A stretch of DNA of 64,000 bases from JTS-RE37 sp963756115 (GTDB lineage Bacteria; Bacteroidota; Bacteroidia; Flavobacteriales; Flavobacteriaceae). The notes under the pieces were generated by a model, which searched no databases, had not been told where the DNA came from, and was given only the letters and a program-made list of their open reading frames with translations. The stretch is from positions 868,001 to 932,000 of the forward strand of contig CAVWMN010000010.1 of assembly GCA_963756115.1 (NCBI GenBank), in the 5' to 3' direction. The position numbers and the translations under genes were made by a program. This document shows, piece after piece, positions 42,973 to 51,426 of this stretch (position 1 is its first letter; each line of letters begins with the position of its first letter).

Positions 42973-44670
42973 ATGAAAAACATAATGAAACACGTTATTA
43001 TCCTTCTTTGTCTTTTATTGACCGTCGGAATTTCTTCTTTTGCTCAAGACGCCAAATCGTCCGATAGCAGCTACCAGATTCAAGATAGTGTACTAATACC
43101 AACAAAAAGCCAAATTGATATTTCGGCAACCATAGTTAAAAAGCAAACCAATACAGAACCGTTGCCTGTTATTCTTTTTTATACAACATATCACCAGGGA
43201 GAAAGCGATAATTATTTTGGAAAGCTATCGGCTGACAGGGATTATGTTGGAATTGTTGCTTACACGCGGGGTATTAGGACAGATTTAGAACAGTATACAC
43301 CCTATAAAAATGAACAAACAGACATTTACGATATTATAGACTGGATAAGCAAACAAGAATGGTGCAATGGAAATGTTGGGATGTATGGTGGTAGTTACAC
43401 AGGATTCTCGCAATGGGCAACCGTAAAAAACATTCATCCTGCACTTAAGACCATTGTTCCACAAGTAGCAGTTATGCCAGGTTACGATACGCCTATGGAA
43501 AACAACGTCCCAATGAATTTGGGGTTATATTGGCCAAATGACAATATTTATAAAAAAGAACCCATTAGAAGGAGTTTGCCTTTTGAATGGTTTAATAAGG
43601 GTATAGCCTGGAAAAACCTAGACAGTTTGGTGGGATATAAAAACGAGATATTTCAAAATTGGCTACAACATCCCAGTTACGATAATTATTGGCAATCATT
43701 GGTTCCGACTCCCGAAGAATACGCTAAAATTAATATACCTGTATTATCGACAACAGGCTATTATGACGGTTCGCAAATCGGGGCAATTCAATATTTCAAA
43801 CTACACAATAAATACAATAAAAATGCAAATCATTATTTGGTTATCGGTCCATACGACCATTGGGGCGGACAAGCCAAAGCAGCAGAAAACTTAATGGGCT
43901 ATAAAATTGACAGCATTGCAAATGTCAGTATGCGGGAACTTGCATATGATTGGCTTGACTATATTTTGAAAGAAAAACCAAAACCTGAATTACTGAAAGA
44001 CAAAGTAAATTATCAGGTTATGGGTACCAATGAATGGAGACACACCCCTAATTTGGAACGTACCAATAATTATACATTAACCTTTTATTTAAGTAATAAT
44101 TCACTTATTGTTCAAAAACCAACAAAGAAAAGATTTGAAAAACAAACGGTGGACTTTAAGGACCGGGAAAACCAAAATAATTATTTCACACCTGAAATTG
44201 TATTTGACACATTGGATGCAAGCAATGGATTGCTATTCAAATCAAAACTTTTTACTGAAAACTTTTTAATAAACGGCTCATTCACAGGGAAGCTGTTTGC
44301 CACCATCAACAAAAAGGATATGGATATTTCCTTAGCCTTGTATGAGCTGATGCCAAACGGAAAATATTTTTTCCTTTCCCGGTATGTTGGCAGGGCAAGC
44401 TATGCTAAAGACAATTCCAAACGACAGCTATTGCAACCCGATAAAAAAGAGTGTATTCCATTTGACAATACCCGATTTGTAAGCAAAAAAATATACAAAG
44501 GTAGCCGACTAGTAATTTTACTCAACATCAACAAACATCCGTTTGAAATAATCAACTATGGGTCGGGAAAACCTGTTACGGACGAAACTTTCAAAGATGC
44601 CGGAGAACCCTTAAAGATAAAATGGCACAATGACAGTTTTATAAAATTACCTGTATGGATTAATGAATGA
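42973..44670 (+). CDS. CocE/NonD-type X-Pro dipeptidyl-peptidase family hydrolase (S15)
   Basis: This is cassette 36. The 565-residue protein has a signal peptide (HVIILLCLLLTVGISSFAQ). It has an alpha/beta hydrolase domain with Ser141 in GMYGGSYTGFSQW, Asp265 in TTGYYDGS and His296 in GPYDHWGG. A C-terminal jelly-roll (about 360-565) is typical of CocE, alpha-amino acid ester hydrolases and PepX-like enzymes. It is exported, so it probably hydrolyses esters, amides or acylated amino acids in the periplasm. It is a single-gene cassette. Confidence 0.9.
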   Translation: MKNIMKHVIILLCLLLTVGISSFAQDAKSSDSSYQIQDSVLIPTKSQIDISATIVKKQTNTEPLPVILFYTTYHQGESDNYFGKLSADRDYVGIVAYTRGIRTDLEQYTPYKNEQTDIYDIIDWISKQEWCNGNVGMYGGSYTGFSQWATVKNIHPALKTIVPQVAVMPGYDTPMENNVPMNLGLYWPNDNIYKKEPIRRSLPFEWFNKGIAWKNLDSLVGYKNEIFQNWLQHPSYDNYWQSLVPTPEEYAKINIPVLSTTGYYDGSQIGAIQYFKLHNKYNKNANHYLVIGPYDHWGGQAKAAENLMGYKIDSIANVSMRELAYDWLDYILKEKPKPELLKDKVNYQVMGTNEWRHTPNLERTNNYTLTFYLSNNSLIVQKPTKKRFEKQTVDFKDRENQNNYFTPEIVFDTLDASNGLLFKSKLFTENFLINGSFTGKLFATINKKDMDISLALYELMPNGKYFFLSRYVGRASYAKDNSKRQLLQPDKKECIPFDNTRFVSKKIYKGSRLVILLNINKHPFEIINYGSGKPVTDETFKDAGEPLKIKWHNDSFIKLPVWINE

Positions 44671-44689
44671 AAGACATACAATCAAGAAC

Positions 44690-44788
44690 GCCAGCTGCTG
44701 ACGGCGTATATAATTTCCGGGGGGAAAGTGGTAAATTCGAGTTTTGGGCCATTCAGTAAGTTTGCTGTAAGCCGTAAAGTTGGTGCTA
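44690..44788 (+). other. Degenerate attC-like site of cassette 36
   Basis: ACGCCAGC is followed by GCTGACGGCGTATA. The right arm is CTGTAAGCCGTAAA and the core GTTGGTGCTA (44779-44788). The left core is not clear. Confidence 0.45.
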
Positions 44789-44856
44789 CTAAAACCACAA
44801 CAGGTCAGCTACATGAACTGGTGGTAACATGCGAAAAAATTCATACACTAAACAAA

Positions 44857-45234
44857 ATGGACGAAAAAGACAGAATAAAACAAGCAATTATTGACTTCGT
44901 AAAAGGTGGAGACTATCGTGACGTTGAACTATTGGACAAAGTGCTACACAGGGATTTCCGAGTTACAAACAATGGATTTATGGGAACTCCTGGAATTACA
45001 ATTATCGACAAAAATGAATATTTGGACAACATTAAAAACGGAGTTTTTGGCGGATTGCCAAGAAAAATGAATATTGAAGAACTTGACCAAAGCGGAATAA
45101 TTGCCTCTGTAAAACTGCGGATTGAAAGTTCGGAAAACGATTTTATTTCATTTAATTCCCTTGTTATGGACACAGATAACGAATGGAAAATAATAAATAA
45201 TCTTGCAGTTGTAAAGGCTAAACAAAGCCAGTAG
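44857..45234 (+). CDS. NTF2-like (SnoaL/lumazine-binding-like) protein
   Basis: This is cassette 37. The start is set at ATG 44857 (MDEKDRIKQAIIDFVKGGDYRD); codons upstream read through boundary sequence. The 125-residue protein has the NTF2-like cone fold pattern: a helical start, LLDKVLHRDFRVTNNGFMGTPG, then strands ending in NEWKIINNLAVVKAK. These are usually small-molecule-binding or isomerase domains. The stop overlaps the cassette's site (GTAGCCAAC). Confidence 0.8.
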   Translation: MDEKDRIKQAIIDFVKGGDYRDVELLDKVLHRDFRVTNNGFMGTPGITIIDKNEYLDNIKNGVFGGLPRKMNIEELDQSGIIASVKLRIESSENDFISFNSLVMDTDNEWKIINNLAVVKAKQSQ

Positions 45235-45485
45235 CCAACTTTGGCTATACCCCATTGCTCCGCTCCTTCTCCCAACAAAATTTACGCTATATTTAAAGCC
45301 GAATAACCTGGATAGCATTTTTGCATGGGCCGGTTATTTGGAGGAAATAAAGGTATCGGGATTTCCGAGGGGATCTCATTGTAGGAAGGCCTGGCCTTAA
45401 CGCCATGTCGGTATTCAAACAACTGTCTTGAAATCCTGCCTTCGGCAGGCAGGCGAGCCAGTTTATAGCCTGGACGTTAGTGGCA
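45231..45485 (+). other. attC-like site of cassette 37 (long class)
   Basis: GTAGCCAAC (45231-45239) to GTTAGTGGCA (45476-45485). Arms are TTGGCTATACCCCATTGC and CCAGTTTATAGCCTGG. It has an internal CCGGTTATTTGG / CAAACAACTG hairpin and a REP-like palindrome at 45435-45453. Confidence 0.7.
45435..45453. repeat. REP-like palindrome
   Basis: CCTGCCTTCGGCAGGCAGG lies inside an attC-like site. It is a variant of the palindrome at 20022 and 21741. Confidence 0.65.
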
Positions 45486-45496
45486 ATGACAGCAAA

Positions 45497-46702
45497 ATGC
45501 ATAAAGGGAACAATCCTGTAATACCGAAAAATAGAATTGAATATCTTGATGCCCTTCGTGGCGTTGCGCTTTTAGGTATTATTCTAGCCAACATGGTAAG
45601 CTACTCTCTCTATGTATATTTGTCAGAAAGTCAACTAAAAAATATAGGATTATCAAGATTGGATAAGGTTCTTGATTTCTTGGAACTGATGTTAATTGAA
45701 GGTAAATTTTATACAATATTTTCTATATTATTTGGAATAGGATTTTCAATAATAATAGAGAGGTCAAGGTCTAAAAATCAAAATTTTACCAGATTCTTTT
45801 TGTGGAGAATGACTTTATTAGCCTTAATTGGAGTAATTCATGCCATTTTCTTTTGGCATAATGACATTTTACTATTTTACGCCTGCTGTGGAATATTACT
45901 AATTCCGATGTCAAGGCTTTCTGATAGGTCTATTTTGTTTGTAGCCCTTACTATGTTTCTTATTCCGCTAGGAATTAAGATGACTTTTGGAACAACGGCA
46001 GATCTATTTTTAAAGATACAAGATCAACTATTTGATAAATATGGATTTACAGTAAATAATAGAGTCGATGTATGGACAAATGGTAATTGGATCAACATTT
46101 TACAATTAAATCTAAGCATGTGGTTTGGTCAATTTCAATACGTTATTGGTAATGGCATGATTTATAAAATATTTGGTAGTTTTTTAATTGGATTTATAGT
46201 TGGCAGAAGAAAATATCACGAAAGGCTATTAGAACTTAAGCCAATTTTAAAAAAAATTGCTTTTTGGGGTATACTTATTGGTCTTGTTTTTAATTTCATT
46301 TATGCATCAAACTTTTATGCCGATTCATGGAAATTGACCTTATCCGAAACCTTCGGTATACTGCCATTAAGTTTAGGGTATGTTGCTTTAACCGCGATAT
46401 TCTGGCAGAGCAATCGATTTAAAAAAGGAATGTCTTTATTTGTCCCCGTCGGAAGAATGGCATTGACCAATTACATATTTCAAAGTGTTTTTTGTACCTT
46501 GATTTTTTATAATACCGGTCTTGCTCTTGGAGCAGTATATGGGCCTTCTGGTTATTTACTAATGGGACTTATTGTATATGCGTGTCAGGTAATAATAAGT
46601 AAATTTTGGTTGGCAAAATTTCAGTTTGGTCCTCTGGAATGGTTATGGAGATCCTTAACATATGGAAAACTTATAAGTAACCTTAAAAATACAAGCCACT
46701 AA
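45497..46702 (+). CDS. DUF418-family membrane protein
   Basis: This is cassette 38. The start is set at ATG 45497 (MHKGNNPVIPKNRIEYLDALRG). The 401-residue protein has about nine hydrophobic segments. It opens with the DUF418 signature EYLDALRGVALLGIILANM, followed by FSILFGIGFSIIIERS and a C-terminal MALTNYIFQSVFCTLIFYNTG with GPLEWLWRSLTYG. The family is predicted to transport or acyl-modify substrates, but its function is not established. The gene end overlaps the site (GCCACTAAC). Confidence 0.9.
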   Translation: MHKGNNPVIPKNRIEYLDALRGVALLGIILANMVSYSLYVYLSESQLKNIGLSRLDKVLDFLELMLIEGKFYTIFSILFGIGFSIIIERSRSKNQNFTRFFLWRMTLLALIGVIHAIFFWHNDILLFYACCGILLIPMSRLSDRSILFVALTMFLIPLGIKMTFGTTADLFLKIQDQLFDKYGFTVNNRVDVWTNGNWINILQLNLSMWFGQFQYVIGNGMIYKIFGSFLIGFIVGRRKYHERLLELKPILKKIAFWGILIGLVFNFIYASNFYADSWKLTLSETFGILPLSLGYVALTAIFWQSNRFKKGMSLFVPVGRMALTNYIFQSVFCTLIFYNTGLALGAVYGPSGYLLMGLIVYACQVIISKFWLAKFQFGPLEWLWRSLTYGKLISNLKNTSH

Positions 46703-46829
46703 CAACGTTTACGCGGCATTAGCGGTGGAAATGAGAAATTGAAGGTCTGTCCTTTTAAGAAACCTTTTGCTATACTCACAGATAAGTACTTTAATCCGCT
46801 ACTACCCCTGCTCCAGACCGTTAGCTGCA
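46695..46829 (+). other. attC-like site of cassette 38, overlapping the CDS end
   Basis: GCCACTAAC (46695-46703) to GTTAGCTGCA (46820-46829). The arms CGGCATTAGCGGTGGAAATG and CATTTC-free TCCGCTACTACCCCTGCTC are partly complementary. The left core matches the start GTTAGTGGC of this cassette. Confidence 0.68.
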
Positions 46830-46840
46830 AGCTGAAAAAA

Positions 46841-47485
46841 ATGACTGCTAAAGAATTTATCGAAACTTTAAAAATAATAAGTCAAGATTACTCAGGAGAA
46901 ATTCCGAAAAGAGAAATATTTTCTTTAGCTAAGAAATATCAGCAAATACCAGTATTTGAGGTTTTGAAATTACTAAAGGATACAAATGACAATTATCGAC
47001 TTGGCGCACTATCTATATTGGATTGGAAAGCCCGAAGCAAGAAAACTTCCAAAGAAGAAAAGGAAGAAATATTCAGAGCATACATTGATAATCATAAATG
47101 GATTGACAACTGGGGGTTCGTGGATAGAGCCGCGCCATATGTAGTTGGAGGATATTTATACGATAAGGACAAAAAAGAATTATATGATTTAGCTAAATCC
47201 AAAAACCCAATGGAACGAAGAACTGCTATTGTAAGCACTTATTATTTCATTAGAAAAAATAAAATAGAAGACACATTCAATATTGCTGAAATTCTCGTAA
47301 ATGACACTGATAAATATGTCCAAAAAGCTGTAGGAAGTTGGATAAGGGAGGCTGGAAAACGGAATGAAGAAAAATTAAAGAACTTCCTCGATAAACACGC
47401 CACTGAAATGCCAAGAATTACACTTCGCTACGCAATTGAGAAATTAGACGAAGCAACCAGAAAGTATTACCTGAATTTGAAATAA
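46841..47485 (+). CDS. DNA alkylation repair-like (AlkD family) protein
   Basis: This is cassette 39. The start is set at ATG 46841 (MTAKEFIETLKIISQDYSGEI). The 214-residue all-helical protein has HEAT-like repeats: VFEVLKLLKDTNDNYRLGALSILDW, DNHKWIDNWGFVDRAAPYVVGGYL and ERRTAIVSTYYFIRKNK. This is the AlkD-like pattern, in which the DNWGFVD region corresponds to a central conserved WD motif. It is intact. Compare the divergent member at 25485. Confidence 0.82.
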   Translation: MTAKEFIETLKIISQDYSGEIPKREIFSLAKKYQQIPVFEVLKLLKDTNDNYRLGALSILDWKARSKKTSKEEKEEIFRAYIDNHKWIDNWGFVDRAAPYVVGGYLYDKDKKELYDLAKSKNPMERRTAIVSTYYFIRKNKIEDTFNIAEILVNDTDKYVQKAVGSWIREAGKRNEEKLKNFLDKHATEMPRITLRYAIEKLDEATRKYYLNLK

Positions 47486-47493
47486 GGTAATCC

Positions 47494-47555
47494 AACAGGT
47501 AACAAAACGTATGATCAGGGGGATGCTACTGCCCATATAAAGATCGTTACCTGCA
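47494..47555 (+). other. attC-like site of cassette 39 (short class)
   Basis: ACAGGTAAC (ending 47503) to GTTACCTGCA (47546-47555), about 60 bp. Arms are ACGTATGATCAGGGGG and GCCCATATAAAGATC. Confidence 0.65.
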
Positions 47556-47583
47556 ATAACCAAACTGCTCAAAATCAATCAAA

Positions 47584-49401
47584 ATGAAATCAAAACTAAT
47601 TACACTTTTATCCCTGACGTTTGTACTGGCATGTGCAGATAAAGCTACTGAACCTGAAACTTCGAATAATCGAATTTCAGAAGTTGAGACCAACCTAATT
47701 TCACCAGTATATATTGAAGGGGATCCCACCTGGACCATTGAAGAAAGAATGAATCATTATGGTGTTCCCGGAGTTAGTATTGCAGTTATAAATGGAGGAG
47801 AAATTGCATGGGTAAAAACCTATGGAATCATGGATAAGGAGAGTCAGGCACCTGTTACCAAAAACACATTATTTCAAGCAGCCTCAATTAGTAAACCAGT
47901 TTCTGCTTATGGAGCACTGAGGTTGGTAGAGCAAGGAAAAATTGATTTAGATAGTAATATCAATGGCCAATTAACTTCCTGGAAACTTCCTGAAAGTGAA
48001 TTCACAGCCAATACGAAAGTAAGCCTAAAAAGCCTGCTTAATCATTCCGCTGGTATTACCGTCCATGGGTTTTTAGGATATAGTCCTGATCTTCCTGTCC
48101 CCACCTTGATACAAGTATTAAATGGCGCACCGCCGGCAAATTCGCAGCCAGTAGTTGTAGATAAAACGCCGGAGGAAAGTTTTAGGTATTCCGGGGGAGG
48201 ATTTAATATTGTTCAGCAACTTATGATAGATGTGGAAGGAAAGTCATTCCCTGAAATAATGAAAGAACAGGTTTTAAACCCCCTGAACATGCAAAATAGT
48301 AGTTTTAATCAGCCACTAATAAAACCTGAATTAGATTTGGCAGCAACGGGATACTTACCAGATGGAAGTATGACAAAAGGAAAGAGACACACCTACCCTG
48401 AAATGGCGCCAGCAGGACTTTGGACGACATCTGAAGATCTGGCAAAGTTTGCCATAAATATTCAGAAAACACTTAAAGGAAGCAGCAGTATAGGATTGTC
48501 AAAAGATTTAACCACAAAAATGCTGACACCATTTGTTGAAGATTTTATTGGTTTGGGAATTTTCATCAATAAAAAGAAGGATCAAGTTTATTTTGGTCAT
48601 GGCGGCTGGAATGAAGGTTTTTCCAGCGAAATGATTGCGCATAAAGATAAAGGCTATGGAGCGGTAGTTATGATTAATTCTAATCATCCTGATTTTATTT
48701 CAGAACTGATTCGTTCAGTTGCATTGACTTATGGATGGGCCGATTATTTTCCGAAATACAAAAAATTAGAGACTGACCGTAATCAAGTATCAAAATTTAC
48801 GGGAAAATATAGTGTTCGCGGATACGATTTTATTGAAGTATTACAGGTTAACGATCAGCTGATGTATAGAGATGGTCCCGAAAAAGATCTCATTAATCTA
48901 ATTAAAGTATCAGACAGCACTTACGTGGTAAGAGATTTCGATGTCCTTTTTCAATTCAAAGAAAAAGAAGAAAATGATTCCATTAATATGCATATTATCA
49001 ACTCAGGTACTTCAGAAACCAGATCAGTTCATAGTAAAATTTTGGGAAACACAAAATTGCCATTGGAAATTCTGTTAAAAGGGGATTTTGATCAGACTCT
49101 GAAAACATACCAGTCTTTAAAGAAAAAAAATGAAGATGATCCTGCCGTAAGCGAACGAAATTTAAATAGTTTAGGCTATCGTTTTTTGCAAAAAGAGAAG
49201 AATAAAGTGGCTAAAGACATATTTGAAATAAATATGATGCTCTACCCGGAAAGTTTTAATGTATATGACAGTTATGCTGAAGCCTGTATGGAATTGGGAG
49301 AGAATGATCTTGCCATTAAAAACTATCAAAAGTCATTACGTTTAAACCCAAAAAATGATAATGCCAGAAATCAAATTAAAAAATTAGAAAAGAACGAATA
49401 A
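47584..49401 (+). CDS. Serine hydrolase lipoprotein with C-terminal TPR
   Basis: This is cassette 40. The 605-residue protein has a lipobox VLAC (Cys17) and a class C beta-lactamase-fold domain with Ser101-Ile-Ser-Lys104, Tyr202-Ser-Gly and FGHGGWNEGF. A DUF3471-like beta domain follows, then TPR repeats at about 500-605 (EICMELGENDLAIKNYQKS-like). It is envelope-anchored, probably an esterase or peptidase. The TPR tail suggests a protein partner. It is the last cassette with a clear gene before decayed ones. Confidence 0.9.
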   Translation: MKSKLITLLSLTFVLACADKATEPETSNNRISEVETNLISPVYIEGDPTWTIEERMNHYGVPGVSIAVINGGEIAWVKTYGIMDKESQAPVTKNTLFQAASISKPVSAYGALRLVEQGKIDLDSNINGQLTSWKLPESEFTANTKVSLKSLLNHSAGITVHGFLGYSPDLPVPTLIQVLNGAPPANSQPVVVDKTPEESFRYSGGGFNIVQQLMIDVEGKSFPEIMKEQVLNPLNMQNSSFNQPLIKPELDLAATGYLPDGSMTKGKRHTYPEMAPAGLWTTSEDLAKFAINIQKTLKGSSSIGLSKDLTTKMLTPFVEDFIGLGIFINKKKDQVYFGHGGWNEGFSSEMIAHKDKGYGAVVMINSNHPDFISELIRSVALTYGWADYFPKYKKLETDRNQVSKFTGKYSVRGYDFIEVLQVNDQLMYRDGPEKDLINLIKVSDSTYVVRDFDVLFQFKEKEENDSINMHIINSGTSETRSVHSKILGNTKLPLEILLKGDFDQTLKTYQSLKKKNEDDPAVSERNLNSLGYRFLQKEKNKVAKDIFEINMMLYPESFNVYDSYAEACMELGENDLAIKNYQKSLRLNPKNDNARNQIKKLEKNE

Positions 49402-49432
49402 ATCTTTTTTAAAACGATATAAAAAATTACAC

Positions 49433-49503
49433 CACGTAACTATGGATAAAAGGCAATAGCTCCCTTCGATTGTTACTGTGCTGACTTGCATTGTTATGAT
49501 GAT
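49433..49503 (+). other. Degenerate attC-like site of cassette 40
   Basis: CCACGTAAC (ending 49440), then ATAAAAGGCAATAGC. A possible right core GTTATGATG is near 49494. Arms are weak, suggesting an inactive site. Confidence 0.4.
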
Positions 49504-49565
49504 GGTATTTGCCAATTCAGGGTATCTGAGGTTGTTGAATGAGTGTGCAATCGTTTCAAAATAAT

Positions 49566-49757
49566 TTAATCATCCTGAAAAATATCCTCGATGGAAAGTT
49601 CAAATAATCTGGACACCTTGAAAGCAAGCGGTAAACTGGGATCAAATTTCCCTTTCTCAATTGCGTTTATGGTTTGTCTGGAGACCTGAACTTCAGCTGC
49701 CAGCTCGGCCTGGGTCATATTATGTTCTGCACGAAGTACTTTAAGCCTATTTTTCAT
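49566..49757 (-). CDS. Small XRE-family HTH regulator
   Basis: The 63-residue protein is a single Cro/CI-type HTH: MKNRLKVLRAEHNMTQAELAAEV, QVSRQTINAIEKGKFDPSLP and SRLFELSIEDIFQDD. It overlaps its upstream neighbour (the membrane protein at 49754) by four bases. YyaN/YgzD-type regulators of this size often control the membrane protein beside them. Inverted repeats at 50183-50255 are its likely operators. Confidence 0.92.
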   Translation of the reverse strand: MKNRLKVLRAEHNMTQAELAAEVQVSRQTINAIEKGKFDPSLPLAFKVSRLFELSIEDIFQDD

Positions 49758-50167
49758 TTGTACTTATTATAACCAACAGCAATCGCAATGAGATAAGTTA
49801 CTCCCATAAGGATGATCACGTGCGCTATTTCCGCATCGGATGATATAACATTTGCTACTTCCAACTGGGCGTAACTCAGGCCACCTACCAGGCCAGCACC
49901 CAGGGAGATAGCCATAGCATCCATATTAACTTTTCTATGCATTTCGTCTAATCCGTTGATATACTTCCTGTTCATTAGTATCATACCAATGCCAATGATG
50001 GTACTGATCAATATGAATAAGGGGGTAATGATGGAATGGTGATTCCATATATATTCCGGGCCAAAAGTAGCGATGGCTATTGTAAGAACCCAGCTCCCTG
50101 TCCAATAGGCTAAATGTCTTACATTCTTTCTGGAGTTGGTTTCCCACTTATTTAATTTTGTATTCAT
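49754..50167 (-). CDS. Four-helix membrane protein paired with XRE regulator
   Basis: The start is set at the ATG giving MNTKLNKWETNSRKNVRHLA (50167). The 137-residue protein has four transmembrane helices (about 20-40, 49-66, 86-104, 116-133) and a conserved-looking LMNRKYINGLDEMHRKVNMDAMAISLG. This resembles the DUF2178-like proteins paired with small XRE regulators. The function is unknown. It is transcribed with the regulator from the promoter at 50207-50214, opposite to the array. Confidence 0.82.
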   Translation of the reverse strand: MNTKLNKWETNSRKNVRHLAYWTGSWVLTIAIATFGPEYIWNHHSIITPLFILISTIIGIGMILMNRKYINGLDEMHRKVNMDAMAISLGAGLVGGLSYAQLEVANVISSDAEIAHVIILMGVTYLIAIAVGYNKYK

Positions 50168-50182
50168 AGTATAGTTTATTTT

Positions 50183-50255
50183 ACTTATTGTAAAGTTATA
50201 TTGACACAAACATAGCAAAAAAAATTTAATATGTAAAGTTTTGTTTACAATAAGT
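50183..50255 (-). promoter_or_regulatory. Promoter and operator of the XRE operon
   Basis: ACTTATTGTAAA (50183-50194) and TTTACAATAAGT (50244-50255) are perfect inverted repeats. An inner palindrome TGTAAA-6-TTTACA lies at 50232-50249. Between them the minus strand has TATGTTTG (50214-50207), a -7 box. The arrangement suggests cooperative repression by the XRE protein. Confidence 0.65.
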
Positions 50256-50299
50256 CTATAACACTTAACAAAATTCCTCTAAGTAAATATCCATTTTAA

Positions 50300-50655
50300 A
50301 AGAAATGATTCGAAATTTGAATATGAATGTGCATCTTTATTCAGAAGAAATAGAGTGGCAAAATTCGATAATCTGCAATGTTGAGGTCATAATGAATCAT
50401 ATCAGGAATAATATTCCCTATCATGATTCATTGAGATAAAAGTATACTTCCGTTGCCCGGACCGAGGAATTTAATTATGCTAATTCCGCTTTCGAAACAT
50501 TAAAATCAAGCGGGCTCGATTTAGTCTCTTCTGACTCTCTTAGGGAAAATATTATTAATACCTTCAACGTAAGGAACACCAGGCGTGATGAAGTGATAAC
50601 AAAAGTAGTAGTGCAGATTATGGGGATTAAACACTTTGTACGTAAAACATATTAA
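50300..50655 (+). pseudogene. Truncated DUF6090 gene
   Basis: Fragments read EWQNSIICNVEVIMNHIRNN and IPYHDSLR, then a stop, then TEEFNYANSAFETLKSSG and LDLVSSDSLRENIINTF. These match the central part of the intact DUF6090 proteins at 28415 and 53468 (PYHDSL, TFDNLKQNGVRLISNDSLR). The membrane-anchor start is missing and there is an internal stop. A cassette boundary follows, so it is probably a decayed cassette. Confidence 0.75.
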
Positions 50656-50664
50656 ATTTGATAA

Positions 50665-50738
50665 GCAAGGCAACGAAATAATCAATGACTGGGCACCCAT
50701 TTTTCCGTAACTAATCATACACCAATCGTTAGCTACAA
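50665..50738 (+). other. Partial attC-like site before cassette 42
   Basis: The right arm CATACACCAATC and core GTTAGCTACA (50729-50738) are clear. The left half is eroded. Confidence 0.5.
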
Positions 50739-50755
50739 TTACGTAAAAAAACAAA

Positions 50756-51196
50756 ATGATTAACCGATTAGAATTTTCCATTGACATCAGAGCTGAAAAA
50801 ACCAAGATATGGAAAGCACTCTGGGATGATGGTTCCTATCGCAAGTGGGCCAGTGTTTTCTTTGACGGTTCTTATGCCGTAGCGGATGGTTGGAAAGAAG
50901 GTAGTAAAGTGCATTTCCTTGGACCAGACAAAAGTGGCATCTACAGCGTCATCGACAAGCACATTCCTAATAAAATCATCCGGTTCAGGCATATCGGAAA
51001 TGTGGTCGGAGGGAAGGAGCAACCTATTGACAATGATTCAAAAAAATGGTCTGGAGCAACAGAAATTTATAAGCTCACCGAAGGAAAGGACTCTAACACA
51101 CTTACCGTTGAAATAGATGTCCTCGACGAGCATCTGGAATTTATGACAAACACATTTCCCATAGCACTGGAAAAAATAAAGAAGAACTGTAGCTGA
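50756..51196 (+). CDS. SRPBCC/AHSA1-domain protein
   Basis: This is cassette 42. The 146-residue protein begins INRLEFSIDIRAEKTKIWKALWDDGSYRKWASVFF. This is the classic START/SRPBCC opening with the conserved Trp. It continues VADGWKEGSKVHFLGPDKSGIYSVI and a final helix FMTNTFPIALEKIKK. Activator-of-Hsp90-like SRPBCC proteins bind hydrophobic ligands; the ligand is unknown. The final codons (AGCTGA) lie inside the cassette's site. Confidence 0.88.
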   Translation: MINRLEFSIDIRAEKTKIWKALWDDGSYRKWASVFFDGSYAVADGWKEGSKVHFLGPDKSGIYSVIDKHIPNKIIRFRHIGNVVGGKEQPIDNDSKKWSGATEIYKLTEGKDSNTLTVEIDVLDEHLEFMTNTFPIALEKIKKNCS

Positions 51197-51313
51197 CAAC
51201 GATAGTAGAAATCGCAGGCAAAAGCTCATATTCCCTCCTTATGTAAACAATAGGACTACCTCAAAATCCGGATTTTCCATAACTGCTGCTTTTATAGAGG
51301 ACCATTGTGCACA
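51189..51313 (+). other. attC-like site of cassette 42 (mutated cores)
   Basis: TGTAGCTGAC (51189-51198) complements the start GTTAGCTACA except for one base. The right core is ATTGTGCACA (51304-51313). The arms are weakly paired. Confidence 0.55.
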
Positions 51314-51426
51314 AGGAAAAACTATTTAGTTAGACCTTAATGGAAAATGGAAAATTTAGATTCACTTTATTTTTAATCATCTTGACGCTATCACCCAATT
51401 AATAAAAGAACGAATAAATATAAACC

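Noticed and set aside
47584..49401. Serine hydrolase considered as a true beta-lactamase resistance cassette
   Set aside because: The protein is much longer than class C enzymes, is lipid-anchored and has a TPR tail. The family is mostly esterases and peptidases, so resistance cannot be claimed.
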